Assembly: GCA_030673895.1 (NCBI GenBank)
Contig: JAUTCR010000005.1
Span: forward strand, 363,597-427,596
Source of the DNA: Verrucomicrobiota bacterium JB023
GTDB lineage: Bacteria; Verrucomicrobiota; Verrucomicrobiia; Verrucomicrobiales; Akkermansiaceae
DNA: 64,000 nucleotides
Direction: 5' to 3'
Positions 52,446 through 61,109 of the stretch are shown piece by piece (position 1 is the stretch's first letter; every line of letters begins with the position of its first letter). A model generated the notes under the pieces. That model did no database searches. It had not been told where the DNA came from and saw only the letters and a program-made list of their open reading frames with translations. Both the position numbers and the translations under genes were made by a program.

Positions 52446-52562
52446 CTACCAATAGGATAGCACCTCGGCCAAATGGGTCGCATAGCCGCCGACATCAACG
52501 AAGCAGCCGCCTCCCAAAAGAAGGATGAGTAGCGCCGCGGAGATTGAATAGGTCTTGCGCAA
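52446..52562 (-). CDS. 38-residue small lipoprotein
   Basis: Short gene from a TTG at 52562 with AAGGG 5 bases upstream. The peptide begins MRKTYSISAALLILLLGGGC, a textbook lipoprotein signal with lipobox LGGGC (Cys20), leaving an 18-residue mature part (CFVDVGGYATHLAEVLSYW). Size recalls entericidin-type lipoproteins, but the sequence does not match them. It lies between sodA and glnS on the same strand, after the sodA terminator. The frame is open further upstream to 52670, but that part looks non-coding. Confidence 0.55.
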   Translation of the reverse strand: MRKTYSISAALLILLLGGGCFVDVGGYATHLAEVLSYW

Positions 52563-52675
52563 ATTACCCTTAGAAAGTTCACCGTTCCTTGGCCCGTTAT
52601 CAAACCCTTTCCAAGAAGACAGGGTTCCTCCCCAGCGCTCGGCGAATTGCCCTGTTTCCGGCACCCCCAACCTAC

Positions 52676-52707
52676 AAAAAATTGGCCGAGTCCGGAGACT
52701 CGGCCAA
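52676..52707 (-). terminator. Strong Rho-independent terminator of sodA
   Basis: Minus strand TTGGCCGAGTC / GACTCGGCCAA, an 11-base perfect stem around a 4-base loop, followed by TTTTTT. It lies 25 bases after the sodA stop. Confidence 0.93.
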
Positions 52708-52731
52708 CGAGAGAAAAAAGGAGAACTCCCT

Positions 52732-53361
52732 TTACTTGGCAGCCGCGTAGTTGGCGGCGACCACGTCCCAATTCACCACATTCCAGAAGGCGGAGATGTA
52801 GTCCGGGCGACGGTTCTGGTAGTTCAGATAGTAAGCGTGCTCCCAGACATCGAGTCCGAGGATGGGAGTGCAGCCACAGGTGTCTGCCGCCTCACCCATC
52901 AGCGGGCTGTCCTGATTAGGGGTCGAGGTGACGACGAGCGTTCCGTCGGACTTGACGCAGAGCCAGGCCCAGCCGGAGCCGAAGCGAGTGGCTGCGGCGT
53001 TTGCGAATTCTTCCTTGAAGGAATCGAAGGATCCAAAGGCGGAATCGATGGCTGCCGCCAGGTCACCGGAAGGGGCGCTGGCCCCGCCGGGAGCGATTGT
53101 CTTCCAGAAGAGGCTGTGGTTGGCGTGGCCTCCTCCGTTGTTGCGGACAGCACCGCGGATGCCCTCGGGCACGGCTGCGAGGTCGCTGATAAGTTCTTCG
53201 ATGGATTTGGACGCAAGGGCATCGTGACCCTCAAGTGCGCCGTTGACCTTGGTCACGTAGGCATTGTGGTGCTTGCCATGGTGAATTTCCATGGTTTTGG
53301 CGTCAATGTGGGGTTCGAGCGCGTCGAACGCGTAGCCCAGTTCGGGTAGAGTGTAAGCCAT
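52732..53361 (-). CDS. sodA: Superoxide dismutase, manganese-type
   Basis: 209 residues from the ATG at 53361 ([20 protein letters not shown]). It converts superoxide to peroxide and oxygen. The four metal ligands are His27, His82, Asp171 and His175 ([10 protein letters not shown]). The NQDSPLMGE block (149-157) with its active-site Gln, and the GGHANH pattern, favour a manganese rather than iron enzyme. TCGC (161-164) replaces the usual small residues just before the metal loop. No signal peptide, so cytoplasmic. Own transcript with a strong terminator. Confidence 0.95.
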   Translation of the reverse strand: MAYTLPELGYAFDALEPHIDAKTMEIHHGKHHNAYVTKVNGALEGHDALASKSIEELISDLAAVPEGIRGAVRNNGGGHANHSLFWKTIAPGGASAPSGDLAAAIDSAFGSFDSFKEEFANAAATRFGSGWAWLCVKSDGTLVVTSTPNQDSPLMGEAADTCGCTPILGLDVWEHAYYLNYQNRRPDYISAFWNVVNWDVVAANYAAAK

Positions 53362-53469
53362 AGTTCTTTTTGGTTGGTGAGTTTCGTTTTGCCAGCGCTG
53401 TGGCCTTATGCCAAAACGCTCTAGCGCCAAGAAAGCACTCTCGCTTTTTTGCGCAAGAGACAATCCGCC

Positions 53470-55095
53470 ATGATTCTGCTCCCCGCCCAGCTCGATCCTC
53501 AGAACGCGCAGTATTATTACTACCTCTACACCCTCATCGGATGTGTCGTCGCCGCCCTCGTCCTCGGGACCTTGCTCACCTATCTCGTAATGAGAGGCCG
53601 CCTTCTCAGCCAGCGGGAACGCTTTGACGAGCGTGAACGCTCCTTGAACAAGTCCATCGTCGATCTGGAAGCGGCGTCCGCGAAGCTAGAGAACGAGCTC
53701 ACCGAACTCCGCACGACCGAGTCCATCCTCCTCCGCCGCCAGGGCGAACTGGAGGAAAATGTCAAAAGCGGCAAAGCCCGTGAAGCAGAGCAGAAGCAGC
53801 TTCTCTCGAATATCGAGGAGCGGTTCACCAATTCCTTCCGCTCCCTCTCCAATGAGGCGCTCAAGATGTCGCAGGAGCAATTTCTCACCCTCGCCCAGCA
53901 GTCGCTGCGCACCCAGCAAGAGGAAGCCCAAGGCATTTTCGATAAGCGCCATGTTGCCGTCGAGCAGCTCATCGCCCCCGTCGCCCAGTCCTTGGAAAAA
54001 GTGCAGAATCGGGTGGGAGAGATCGAGAAAGCGCGGGAGACCGCCTACACTTCCCTGCTGGAGCAAGTCCGTCACTTGGCCGAGTCGCAAGCCGACTTGA
54101 ACAAGGAGACCCACCGTCTCGTCAAGGCCCTCCGGCAGCCGACCGGGCGCGGCCAATGGGGCGAAATGCAGCTGCAGCGCTGTGTCGAGATGGCCGGGAT
54201 GCAGGAGCATTGCGACTTCGTCACCCAGACCACCACCACGGACGACGAGGGCAAGAGTCTCCGCCCCGATCTCATCGTCAAGCTCCCCGGCAACCAGCTG
54301 GTGGTCGTGGATTCGAAAGCGCCCATGGATGCCTACCTCGATGCCATCGAGGCAGAGGACGACACCACGCGGGAGGAGCACCTCATCCGCCACTCCCGCC
54401 AAGTGGCTGAGCACATCCGCCGCCTTTCCTCGCGGAATTATCAGGACCAGTTCCCCACCTCACCCGAGTTTGTGGTCCTTTTCCTCCCTAGTGAATCTTT
54501 CTTCTCCGCCGCACTCCACAACGACCCGGGCCTCATCGAGAAAGGCGTCGACCAAGGGGTCATCCTAGCCACTCCGACGACCTTGATCGCGCTCCTGCGC
54601 GCCGTCAGCTACGGCTGGCGACAGGAAGCCTTGGCCGAAAATGCCCGGCAAATTTCCATCATCGGTAACGAGCTCTACGGCCGCCTGACAAATCTCGCTG
54701 GCCACTTCACCAAGATGGGCCGTTCCCTTGATACCACAGTGAAGGATTACAATCGGGCCATGGCCTCCTTCGAGAGCCGGGTCATCCCCGGCGCGCGGAA
54801 GTTTGAAGAGCTGGGTGCCACCTCATCGAGCCAGAGCTTGCCAGACGTGCCCCGCCTCGAGAGTCAACCTCGCCTCGCCGCGCCCGGCCTGGAAACGGAC
54901 TTGGTTGAAGAGCCGGAGGAGCAAGAAATCAGCCCTCGAAAGGAAGATCAATTCGAAGGCTTCACGCCCCTCGACGAGAAAGATCCCCGGATGGAAGATG
55001 ACGACGACTCATCCGAGCCCGAAGCACCTGTCCCGGACTCCTCGGCGAAGGCCATTGCCGCTGCCAACGACCTGCGCTCGGCCCTGGGCGAATAA
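53470..55095 (+). CDS. rmuC: RmuC-family DNA recombination protein
   Basis: 541 residues from the ATG at 53470 ([18 protein letters not shown]). One N-terminal membrane segment (about 20-42), a long coiled coil (about 45-180), then the RmuC nuclease-like domain (about 190-420): [22 protein letters not shown] and [23 protein letters not shown], with the Asp/Lys typical of PD-(D/E)XK nucleases. RmuC limits inversions at short repeats. The C-terminal 100 residues are an acidic, low-complexity tail not seen in Escherichia coli RmuC. Confidence 0.94.
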   Translation: MILLPAQLDPQNAQYYYYLYTLIGCVVAALVLGTLLTYLVMRGRLLSQRERFDERERSLNKSIVDLEAASAKLENELTELRTTESILLRRQGELEENVKSGKAREAEQKQLLSNIEERFTNSFRSLSNEALKMSQEQFLTLAQQSLRTQQEEAQGIFDKRHVAVEQLIAPVAQSLEKVQNRVGEIEKARETAYTSLLEQVRHLAESQADLNKETHRLVKALRQPTGRGQWGEMQLQRCVEMAGMQEHCDFVTQTTTTDDEGKSLRPDLIVKLPGNQLVVVDSKAPMDAYLDAIEAEDDTTREEHLIRHSRQVAEHIRRLSSRNYQDQFPTSPEFVVLFLPSESFFSAALHNDPGLIEKGVDQGVILATPTTLIALLRAVSYGWRQEALAENARQISIIGNELYGRLTNLAGHFTKMGRSLDTTVKDYNRAMASFESRVIPGARKFEELGATSSSQSLPDVPRLESQPRLAAPGLETDLVEEPEEQEISPRKEDQFEGFTPLDEKDPRMEDDDDSSEPEAPVPDSSAKAIAAANDLRSALGE

Positions 55096-55176
55096 CGTCT
55101 TGGCAGAAGAACATCGCGAAGCCATCGCCCTGGTGCCTGAGCGACCAAAGCGATTCTTCTTGCCCTCGCATAAAAT

Positions 55177-55194
55177 TTTGACCACTCGGTCAAA
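55177..55194. promoter_or_regulatory. Perfect 7-4-7 inverted repeat upstream of the LysM gene
   Basis: TTTGACCACTCGGTCAAA: arms TTTGACC and GGTCAAA around ACTC. The form is that of a TetR- or GntR-type operator. It lies 106 bases before the LysM gene start and 82 bases after rmuC, with no T-run for a terminator. A possible promoter (TTCAAA, 17 bases, TATTTA) follows at 55213-55241. Confidence 0.5.
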
Positions 55195-55299
55195 CACGAG
55201 CGAAAACTACTGTTCAAAACTAAAGTTTTTAGAATTATTTAAGACATCTTAAAAATCAGCTTGCCCTTTCAAAAAATTTTTTGTCATATCATCCGCGTC

Positions 55300-56115
55300 A
55301 TGAGCACCCTGCGTATCCTTGCCCTAGCTTCGGTTCTCTCGATTTTCCCCACCGCTCCCGCCTTGGCTGGTAGCTACACTGTGAAATCCGGAGACACCAT
55401 CCACGCCATCGCGCGACGTCATGGAATTTCTTCCCAGCAACTGATGTCTCTCAATGGCATCACTGACCCGACCAAACTCCGGATTGGCCAGACTCTCAAG
55501 CTGAACGCCGCGACCACCGCGAAGAAGACCAGCACCTCCAGCAGCTCAGGCGGACGCAATCACACCGTGCAAGCTGGCGACACGCTTTACTCTATCGCCC
55601 GTCGTCATGGCATGTCCGTGAAGACCCTGACCGCGATGAATCCCGGGCTGAATCCCAACAACCTGAAAATTGGACAAAAGATCGCCCTCGTCTCGTCCGC
55701 CAAGCCGACTCCAGCTCCAGTCAAGAAGACTGAGACGAAGCCCGCACCTGCGGCGACTCTGGCGGCCAAGAAGCCCAAGCCAGCTCCGGTCCAAACCGCT
55801 AGCACTCCGGTGAAGTCGGTTGCGCAAACCAAGCCAGTCTCTCAAACCAAGCCGGTTGCGCAAACCAAGCCGATCGCTCACTCCGCGCCGCCCAAGCCTG
55901 AGCCAAAGCCGGCTCCGCAGCCCGAGGAAGCGTCCGCCCCGGCACCCAATCTCGCCACCATTTCGACAGTGACGCTTGAGAAGGAAATCTCCTTTGGCGC
56001 ACTCGCCAGCCAGCATCGCACCACCCCCTCGGCGCTCAATGCTCTCAACGGTTGGGACCTCAAGCCGAAGACCGTCCTTGCACGCGGCTCCGAGATTTAC
56101 ATCCCGAAACACTAA
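55300..56115 (+). CDS. Secreted LysM-domain protein
   Basis: 271 residues from the ATG at 55300 with a signal peptide (MSTLRILALASVLSIFPTAPALAG). LysM 1 (about 26-70, YTVKSGDTIHAIARRHGIS), LysM 2 (about 85-132, HTVQAGDTLYSIARRHGMS), a Lys/Pro/Thr-rich linker with tandem QTKPV repeats, and a third degenerate LysM-like module at the end (SFGALASQHRTTPSALNALN). LysM binds peptidoglycan glycans. There is no catalytic domain, so it is probably structural or a targeting factor. The AT-rich leader holds a possible promoter at 55213-55241. Confidence 0.9.
   Translation: MSTLRILALASVLSIFPTAPALAGSYTVKSGDTIHAIARRHGISSQQLMSLNGITDPTKLRIGQTLKLNAATTAKKTSTSSSSGGRNHTVQAGDTLYSIARRHGMSVKTLTAMNPGLNPNNLKIGQKIALVSSAKPTPAPVKKTETKPAPAATLAAKKPKPAPVQTASTPVKSVAQTKPVSQTKPVAQTKPIAHSAPPKPEPKPAPQPEEASAPAPNLATISTVTLEKEISFGALASQHRTTPSALNALNGWDLKPKTVLARGSEIYIPKH
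55819..55872 (+). repeat. Three 18-bp tandem repeats in the LysM linker
   Basis: Three near-identical units beginning GTTGCGCAAACCAAGCCA encode VAQTKP, VSQTKP and VAQTKP. In-frame copy-number change would lengthen or shorten the linker. Confidence 0.8.
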
Positions 56116-56180
56116 ACGAATTTTCCTTCCCCCGCTTTTTCAAAGGCGAAACCAGTTACCCTCATACGGCAAGGCAGGGC

Positions 56181-56221
56181 GATGCCCGGTGATTCCACGG
56201 AATCATCGGGCGTCATTTTTT
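56181..56221 (+). terminator. Rho-independent terminator of the LysM gene
   Basis: Long 16-base stem GATGCCCGGTGATTCC / GGAATCATCGGGCGTC with two G-U pairs and a short loop, followed by ATTTTTT. It lies 65 bases after the LysM stop. Confidence 0.92.
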
Positions 56222-56266
56222 AGAATGACAAGCTATTGGCAACGCAGCTGATCTGAGATCGCCCGG

Positions 56267-56280
56267 GCTGCGGCCGCAGC
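56267..56280. repeat. 14-bp perfect palindrome beside the purC stop
   Basis: GCTGCGGCCGCAGC reads the same on both strands and ends 2 bases before the purC stop codon (minus strand). It could form a GC-only hairpin at the mRNA 3' end. No T-run follows. Confidence 0.45.
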
Positions 56281-56282
56281 AA

Positions 56283-56984
56283 TCAGGAGTCACTCAAGCG
56301 GCGCAAGACTTCCTGATACCCTTCCATGACGCCTCCCAAATCCTGGCGGAAGCGGTCCTTGTCCAATTTTTCTCCCGTCTTGGCGTCCCAGAGACGGCAG
56401 GTATCCGGGCTCACCTCATCGGCAAGCACGATTTCACCCGAGGAGAGGCGTCCAAACTCAATCTTGAAGTCAATCAAGCGAAGCCCGCTCTTGGCGAAGA
56501 AGTCGATGAGAACCTCATTCACGATCAAAGCGTCTCGCTTGAGCAAGGCACACTCTTCCTCACTCGCCAGTCCCATCTCGCGCGCATAATCGTCGTTAAT
56601 GAGAGGATCACCCAGTTCATCCGACTTGTAGCTAAATTCGACAATCGGCTTCTTGAACTCCGTGCCTTCCGCCACTCCCGTCCGCTTGCAGAAGCTTCCT
56701 GCCGCCACATTGCGGACAATGACCTCGACGAGAAGAATCTCCACCTTGCGCACCATCAGGTTGATCTCATCCCCCTCACCTGCGAGATGGGTCTTCACCC
56801 CTTTCTCCTCAAGCATTTGATAGATGAGGGTAGTGATCGCCTTGTTGAGCTTGCCCTTGTTTTCGAAGATCGCCTTCTTCTCCGCATTGAAGGCAGTGGC
56901 CTCGTCCTTGAACTCCATGCGGAGGATTTCCGGATCATCAGTCGCGTAGAGACGCTTGGCTTTGCCTTCGTAGAGCGGAGTCAT
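56283..56984 (-). CDS. purC: Phosphoribosylaminoimidazole-succinocarboxamide synthase
   Basis: 233 residues from the ATG at 56984 (MTPLYEGKAKRLYATDD, the normal start; upstream in-frame Met codons are unlikely). PurC couples CAIR and aspartate to make SAICAR. Signatures seen: LYEGKAKRLY with ATP-binding Lys, LVEVIVRNVAAGSFCKRTG, and LIDFKIEFGR with ILADEVSPDTCRLW. Length is standard for the bacterial enzyme. Single gene, convergent with the LysM gene. Confidence 0.97.
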   Translation of the reverse strand: MTPLYEGKAKRLYATDDPEILRMEFKDEATAFNAEKKAIFENKGKLNKAITTLIYQMLEEKGVKTHLAGEGDEINLMVRKVEILLVEVIVRNVAAGSFCKRTGVAEGTEFKKPIVEFSYKSDELGDPLINDDYAREMGLASEEECALLKRDALIVNEVLIDFFAKSGLRLIDFKIEFGRLSSGEIVLADEVSPDTCRLWDAKTGEKLDKDRFRQDLGGVMEGYQEVLRRLSDS

Positions 56985-57141
56985 GACCTCCGATACCTGC
57001 CAGACCTCATCTGTCAAAGCGAGAAGTGCGTCTCTCATCACAAGCTCACCCCCGGCCGCGAGGCTGACGGACGGATGAGCGGCGAGGAACTGACATCCCC
57101 GCCCCTTGCATCCTCAGGTGGCCTTGCCAGACTTATCAACT

Positions 57142-58524
57142 GTGTCCGAATCCGCCGTCCAATTCCAAAGCCTCTGCCGCGCTCCGGAAATCGGCGCTAA
57201 TTCCTATCTCATGACCTTCGGAGGCACCCGCCTGGTCATTGATGCCGGGATGCATCCTAAGCAGCTCGGCACCGACTCCCTACCCCGCTACGACGAGCTG
57301 CCCTATGACAGCATCGACACCATCTTCGTCAGCCACGCTCATCTGGATCACCTGGGCACCCTCCCTGTCCTGCAACGTCAGCAGCCGAGAGCGAAGGTTT
57401 ACATGACGCCCGAGGTGGTCGAGCTCGCCGAAGCCCTGCTTCACAATTCCGTCAACGTGATGACGAACCAGCGAATCGAGCTCGATATCGATTCCTACCC
57501 TCTCTTCACCCACCGCGAGATCGATGAATTCAGCCAAGTTTGGCAGGGGCTGAAGTATAATAAGACGATCGAACCCTTCTGGGATCGGGAACTGAACGTC
57601 AGCTTCCGGGATGCCGGTCACGTGCTCGGGTCGGCGGGCATACTGCTTGAAGGTGAGGGCAAGCGCGTGTTCTACACCGGCGATGTTCAATTCGAGGACC
57701 AAACCCTCATTAAAGGCGCGCAATTCAACAACCTCCCGGCTCTCGACGCTCTCATCGTGGAGACCACCCGGGGCAATCATGCCGGCAAGCCTGGCTTCAC
57801 TCGCCAAGCCGAGGAGCAACGGCTCATCGCGAACCTGAATGAGACCCTCGACCGCAATGGCGCGGCCTTGGTTCCGGTCTTCGCAATGGGGAAAACGCAG
57901 GAGGTGATCACGATGATCCAGAATGCCAAAGAATCGGGCGACCTCCCGGACGTTCCTGTCGTGATCGGCGGCTTGTCCACCAAGATGACCGTGATCTACG
58001 ACCATTTTTCAGGAAACGCCAATCGTCGCCGCGAAGACTTCAAGATCCTGCGCGATGCCTACTCCCTACAGGCGGGAACGCGGCGCCGCAAGGGGCGCGC
58101 ACCGATCAAGTATCAACCTCGGGCCATCTTCGCACTCTCCAGCGGGATGATGTCCGAGAACACGGTCTCCAACAATTTCGCCCGCAGCTTCTTGGACGAT
58201 CCTATTAATTCCGTTCACTTCGTGGGTTACTCTGATCCATCGACTCCCGCCTATCAGGTTCGCAATGCGTCCCGGGGAGACAAGGTTGTGCTCGATGAGC
58301 GCTGGGATCCGGTCGAACTGCAGGCCGATGTCCACGAGTATGATTTCTCCGGCCACGCCTCGCGGGAATCCATTCTCGACTTCATTCTCACCAATCGTCC
58401 TCCCAAGGTCTTCCTCGTCCACGGCGATCCAGCGGCTTCGCTCTGGTTTCAGGAACAGCTCAAGACCCTCGCCCCTGAGATAGAGACCATCATTCCCGAG
58501 CCCGGCCAGAGCTATGGCATCTGA
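57142..58524 (+). CDS. Metallo-beta-lactamase/beta-CASP RNase-like protein
   Basis: 460 residues from a GTG at 57142 (MSESAVQFQS); a TTG at 57106 adds 12 unlike residues. The zinc motif SHAHLDHLG (His65, His67, Asp69, His70), later GHVLGS and YTGDVQF, and the beta-CASP region (VPVFAMGKTQEVI, FALSSGMMSENTVSNNF, FSGHASRE) mark the KH-less CPSF/YSH1-type RNA-processing nucleases (COG1236). It probably cuts or trims RNA. It is divergent from purC with 157 bases between starts. Confidence 0.9.
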   Translation: MSESAVQFQSLCRAPEIGANSYLMTFGGTRLVIDAGMHPKQLGTDSLPRYDELPYDSIDTIFVSHAHLDHLGTLPVLQRQQPRAKVYMTPEVVELAEALLHNSVNVMTNQRIELDIDSYPLFTHREIDEFSQVWQGLKYNKTIEPFWDRELNVSFRDAGHVLGSAGILLEGEGKRVFYTGDVQFEDQTLIKGAQFNNLPALDALIVETTRGNHAGKPGFTRQAEEQRLIANLNETLDRNGAALVPVFAMGKTQEVITMIQNAKESGDLPDVPVVIGGLSTKMTVIYDHFSGNANRRREDFKILRDAYSLQAGTRRRKGRAPIKYQPRAIFALSSGMMSENTVSNNFARSFLDDPINSVHFVGYSDPSTPAYQVRNASRGDKVVLDERWDPVELQADVHEYDFSGHASRESILDFILTNRPPKVFLVHGDPAASLWFQEQLKTLAPEIETIIPEPGQSYGI

Positions 58525-58626
58525 TCGCGTACCGCCGATCTTCCTCTTCAACGTGCTCGAAAATCGGTGTCCGCTTTCACCGGAGCCTCTTGCAAAGTGC
58601 GCTTTTTCTACTAATTTCACCACCAA

Positions 58627-59364
58627 ATGACACTACCCTCCCTCTTGGACCTGACTCCATTAGTCGCAGCTCCTATTTACGGCTTTGATGCCGGCATCCT
58701 GATTATTGTTGGCATTGCCATGGTGGCGAGTTGGCTGGTGAGCTGGCGGTTGCGCAGCAAGTTCGACCAATACTCCAAGGTCCCGCTTTCCCTCTCTGGA
58801 CGTGAAATCGCCGAGCGCATGCTACGTGAAAACGGCATCACCGATGTGCGCGTGATCTCGACGCCAGGTCGTCTGACCGATCACTACAATCCCGCCGACA
58901 AAACCGTCAATCTAAGCGAACCCGTCTATCATGCCCGCACCGTTTCGGCCGCCGCGGTGGCTGCCCACGAATGCGGGCACGCCGTCCAGCATGCCAAGAT
59001 GTATGCCCCTCTCAAGATGCGCTCGGCATTGGTTCCCGTGGTCGGCTTTGCCTCCCAGATGATGAACATCATCTTCATGGTCTCCATCTTCGGAGCCATG
59101 GCCTTCGGCAATCCGATGCTCATGGGTCTCTACGTCGCGGCGCTCGGCGTTACCACCCTCTTTTCCTTCGTCACCCTTCCGGTCGAGTTCGATGCCAGCA
59201 AGCGGGCTCTTGCATGGATCGAGGGCAGCGGGGTCGCCTCCTCCATGGGTCATCAGCAGGCCAAGGACGCGCTCTTCTGGGCCGCCATGACCTATGTCGT
59301 CGCAGCGCTGGCTTCTCTCGCCCAGCTTCTCTACTACCTGATGCGCATGCTCGACCGTCGATGA
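58627..59364 (+). CDS. Membrane zinc metallopeptidase (YugP-like, COG2738)
   Basis: 245 residues with an N-terminal membrane segment (about 22-40) and two or three more in the second half. The zinc-binding helix is AAHECGHAVQH (His114, Glu115, His118), inside the order typical of the Zn_peptidase_2 family (ISGREIAERML-type start LSGREIAERMLRENGI, then HYNPADKTVNLSEPVY). The physiological substrate of the family is not known. The stop overlaps the start of the next lipoprotein gene as ATGA, so the two are coupled. Confidence 0.92.
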   Translation: MTLPSLLDLTPLVAAPIYGFDAGILIIVGIAMVASWLVSWRLRSKFDQYSKVPLSLSGREIAERMLRENGITDVRVISTPGRLTDHYNPADKTVNLSEPVYHARTVSAAAVAAHECGHAVQHAKMYAPLKMRSALVPVVGFASQMMNIIFMVSIFGAMAFGNPMLMGLYVAALGVTTLFSFVTLPVEFDASKRALAWIEGSGVASSMGHQQAKDALFWAAMTYVVAALASLAQLLYYLMRMLDRR

Positions 59365-59951
59365 AGTCTTTCTCTCACAACGAGCCCAGCATGAGACGAA
59401 ATGCCAAACAGTCGAGCCAACGAAGTCTGCGCACTCTTCTTGGCTTGAGCGGGCTCGGCCTTTTACTTCTTCCGCTCTCGCTGACCTCTTGCGGAGGGTC
59501 TGCCCAAGAGGAGGATCAGCGGCTCTTGCCGGGCTCGCATTCCCTCCGGGCAATGGAGCCTGGGGACTATCTGGTCGAGAAAGGCACCTCCCTCTCGCTG
59601 GGATCAGCGAAAAAGTCTCGCTTCTTCATCGCGAAGGGAGCGGCGCTACGCATTGAATCGTCCCGCTCTTGCACTTTCTACGCAGAGCCGGGAGCGCAGC
59701 TTCTCCTGCAGCCCGAGGCCACTATCCTCCCTGTCGAGGATGCCTCGAAGCAATACCGTCTGCGCCACACGCTCAAAGCGGCAGGCGAATTCGAGCCCGA
59801 GGCTGAAGGCTTGACCGGCATGCTCAATCCCTTCGCGTGGCTGGGAGGACTGACTTTCGGTCAAGGAGACGATACCGATGATGCCAAACCGAACCGGCGC
59901 CGCAGTCAGCCCCAATCGGTGAAGCCATCCTCCTATCGCTCCGGGAGCTAA
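59361..59951 (+). CDS. Hypothetical lipoprotein
   Basis: 196 residues from the ATG at 59361 overlapping the previous stop (an ATG at 59391 is an alternative that shortens the basic leader). Lipobox LSLTSC puts the acylated Cys near 44. The mature domain has repeated short beta-like units (GDYLVEKGTSLSLG, RFFIAKGAALRIES, CTFYAEPGAQLLLQ), spaced about 20 residues apart, then a Pro/Ser/Arg-rich tail. The same unit style appears in the next gene. Family unknown. Confidence 0.75.
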   Translation: MKSFSHNEPSMRRNAKQSSQRSLRTLLGLSGLGLLLLPLSLTSCGGSAQEEDQRLLPGSHSLRAMEPGDYLVEKGTSLSLGSAKKSRFFIAKGAALRIESSRSCTFYAEPGAQLLLQPEATILPVEDASKQYRLRHTLKAAGEFEPEAEGLTGMLNPFAWLGGLTFGQGDDTDDAKPNRRRSQPQSVKPSSYRSGS

Positions 59952-59997
59952 TTTTTTGCCTCTTTTCACCGAATAGGAATCAGGCGACGGTCGTTTC

Positions 59998-60519
59998 ATG
60001 AACGTGCTTCGACTTCTTGCCGCTGCTATCCTTCTCCTTCTGGCTTCCTGCTCCAGCTCCCGGCTTGTTGACGGCAGCCGGGTCTTTGAGGCAGGAGAGC
60101 ACCCGATCGGCACCCTGAAATCGATGGATGTGCTCATCGAAGACGGGGCCAAGGTCCATGTCGATTATGGAGAAGCTTGCCGCGTCTTCATCGCGTCCGG
60201 TGGTTCACTGACCGGGCTGGGCAAAGGGAGCCGAAACGTCCGTGTTTATCTTGAGGACGGCGCTTTCGTGAGTCCACGCCTCGCCTCATCCAGCCAAGTC
60301 GTCGACGACATCATGTCTGCCTGGCAGGAACGTCACACCCGCTTTCTCCCTACCCATGCCCAGGAGCCAGCGAATCCTGCTGGCCCCCGACGAGTTCACT
60401 TCGGAGGCTATTATGGAAGCACCTACCGATATGATCGTGGCTACCGCTACCATCATTACCACCGCCCTTCCCCACGTCCCACTTCGGTAAGCTCATCCTC
60501 TTATCGCAAATCCAACTAA
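59998..60519 (+). CDS. Hypothetical lipoprotein related in design to its neighbour
   Basis: 173 residues. Signal with lipobox LLLASC (Cys near 18). The mature part has beta-like units VLIEDGAKVHVDYG, CRVFIASGGSLTGLG and VRVYLEDGAFVS, of the same (hydrophobic)-(x)-DG/GA form as the previous lipoprotein. It ends in a Tyr/His/Arg-rich tail (YRYDRGYRYHHYHRPSPRP). Probably a diverged duplicate or at least the same fold. Role unknown. Confidence 0.75.
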   Translation: MNVLRLLAAAILLLLASCSSSRLVDGSRVFEAGEHPIGTLKSMDVLIEDGAKVHVDYGEACRVFIASGGSLTGLGKGSRNVRVYLEDGAFVSPRLASSSQVVDDIMSAWQERHTRFLPTHAQEPANPAGPRRVHFGGYYGSTYRYDRGYRYHHYHRPSPRPTSVSSSSYRKSN

Positions 60520-60542
60520 CTCCAAAATCACACAACAAACAA

Positions 60543-61109
60543 ATGAAACGCACCATCACAGCAATCTCACTCGCCCTCTGCGGCATGGCCTCCGCCCAAC
60601 TCCAGGGGGGTGGCGGTATCATCCTCGGGGGAGGCTATCTTGAGGACCCGGGCAAGGGCTACGCCTTCGCCCAGATTCGCGGCACTCTCTATGAGGACGA
60701 TGCCTTCGCCCACCATGTCTTCCTCGAGATCCTCGGGCATGGAGACGACGCCGAGCTTACCTATGCAAGTGGCGGCTCCTTCTTTACGGAGGACGGTGAC
60801 ATCGCCTTCGTCAACGTGACGGCCAACTACGAACTTGAAATGAAGCTCAGCAACTGGCTCTCCGTCTACGGCGGTGGAGGATTGGGAGCGGAGTTCGTTT
60901 CACTCGATGACGAATTCGACTACAATATCGATAACGACACCAACTTTGTCGCCCAGACCTTCGTCGGACTGAGAGCGCAATATCAAAACGGCTTCGCCAT
61001 CCAAGCGGGAGCCCGCTACATTTTCCGGGAAGACTTCTCCCTTCTCGGCGACCAGTTCATCACGAATGACAGCTGGGCATTCGAGGTCGGAGCTGGCTTT
61101 TCCTTTTAA
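60543..61109 (+). CDS. Small outer-membrane beta-barrel protein
   Basis: 188 residues with a signal peptide (MKRTITAISLALCGMASAQ). Alternating amphipathic strands rich in Gly and aromatic residues, ending in WAFEVGAGFSF with the C-terminal Phe recognised by the BAM machinery. An OmpW/OprF-like eight-strand barrel is likely. Its stop codon TAA shares the palindromic TTAA with the stop of the convergent Wzc-like gene. Confidence 0.85.
   Translation: MKRTITAISLALCGMASAQLQGGGGIILGGGYLEDPGKGYAFAQIRGTLYEDDAFAHHVFLEILGHGDDAELTYASGGSFFTEDGDIAFVNVTANYELEMKLSNWLSVYGGGGLGAEFVSLDDEFDYNIDNDTNFVAQTFVGLRAQYQNGFAIQAGARYIFREDFSLLGDQFITNDSWAFEVGAGFSF

Noticed and set aside
54803..55252. Plus-strand open frame overlapping the rmuC end
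   Set aside because: It is a shifted frame of the acidic rmuC tail; Arg/Pro-rich translation with no independent ribosome-binding site.
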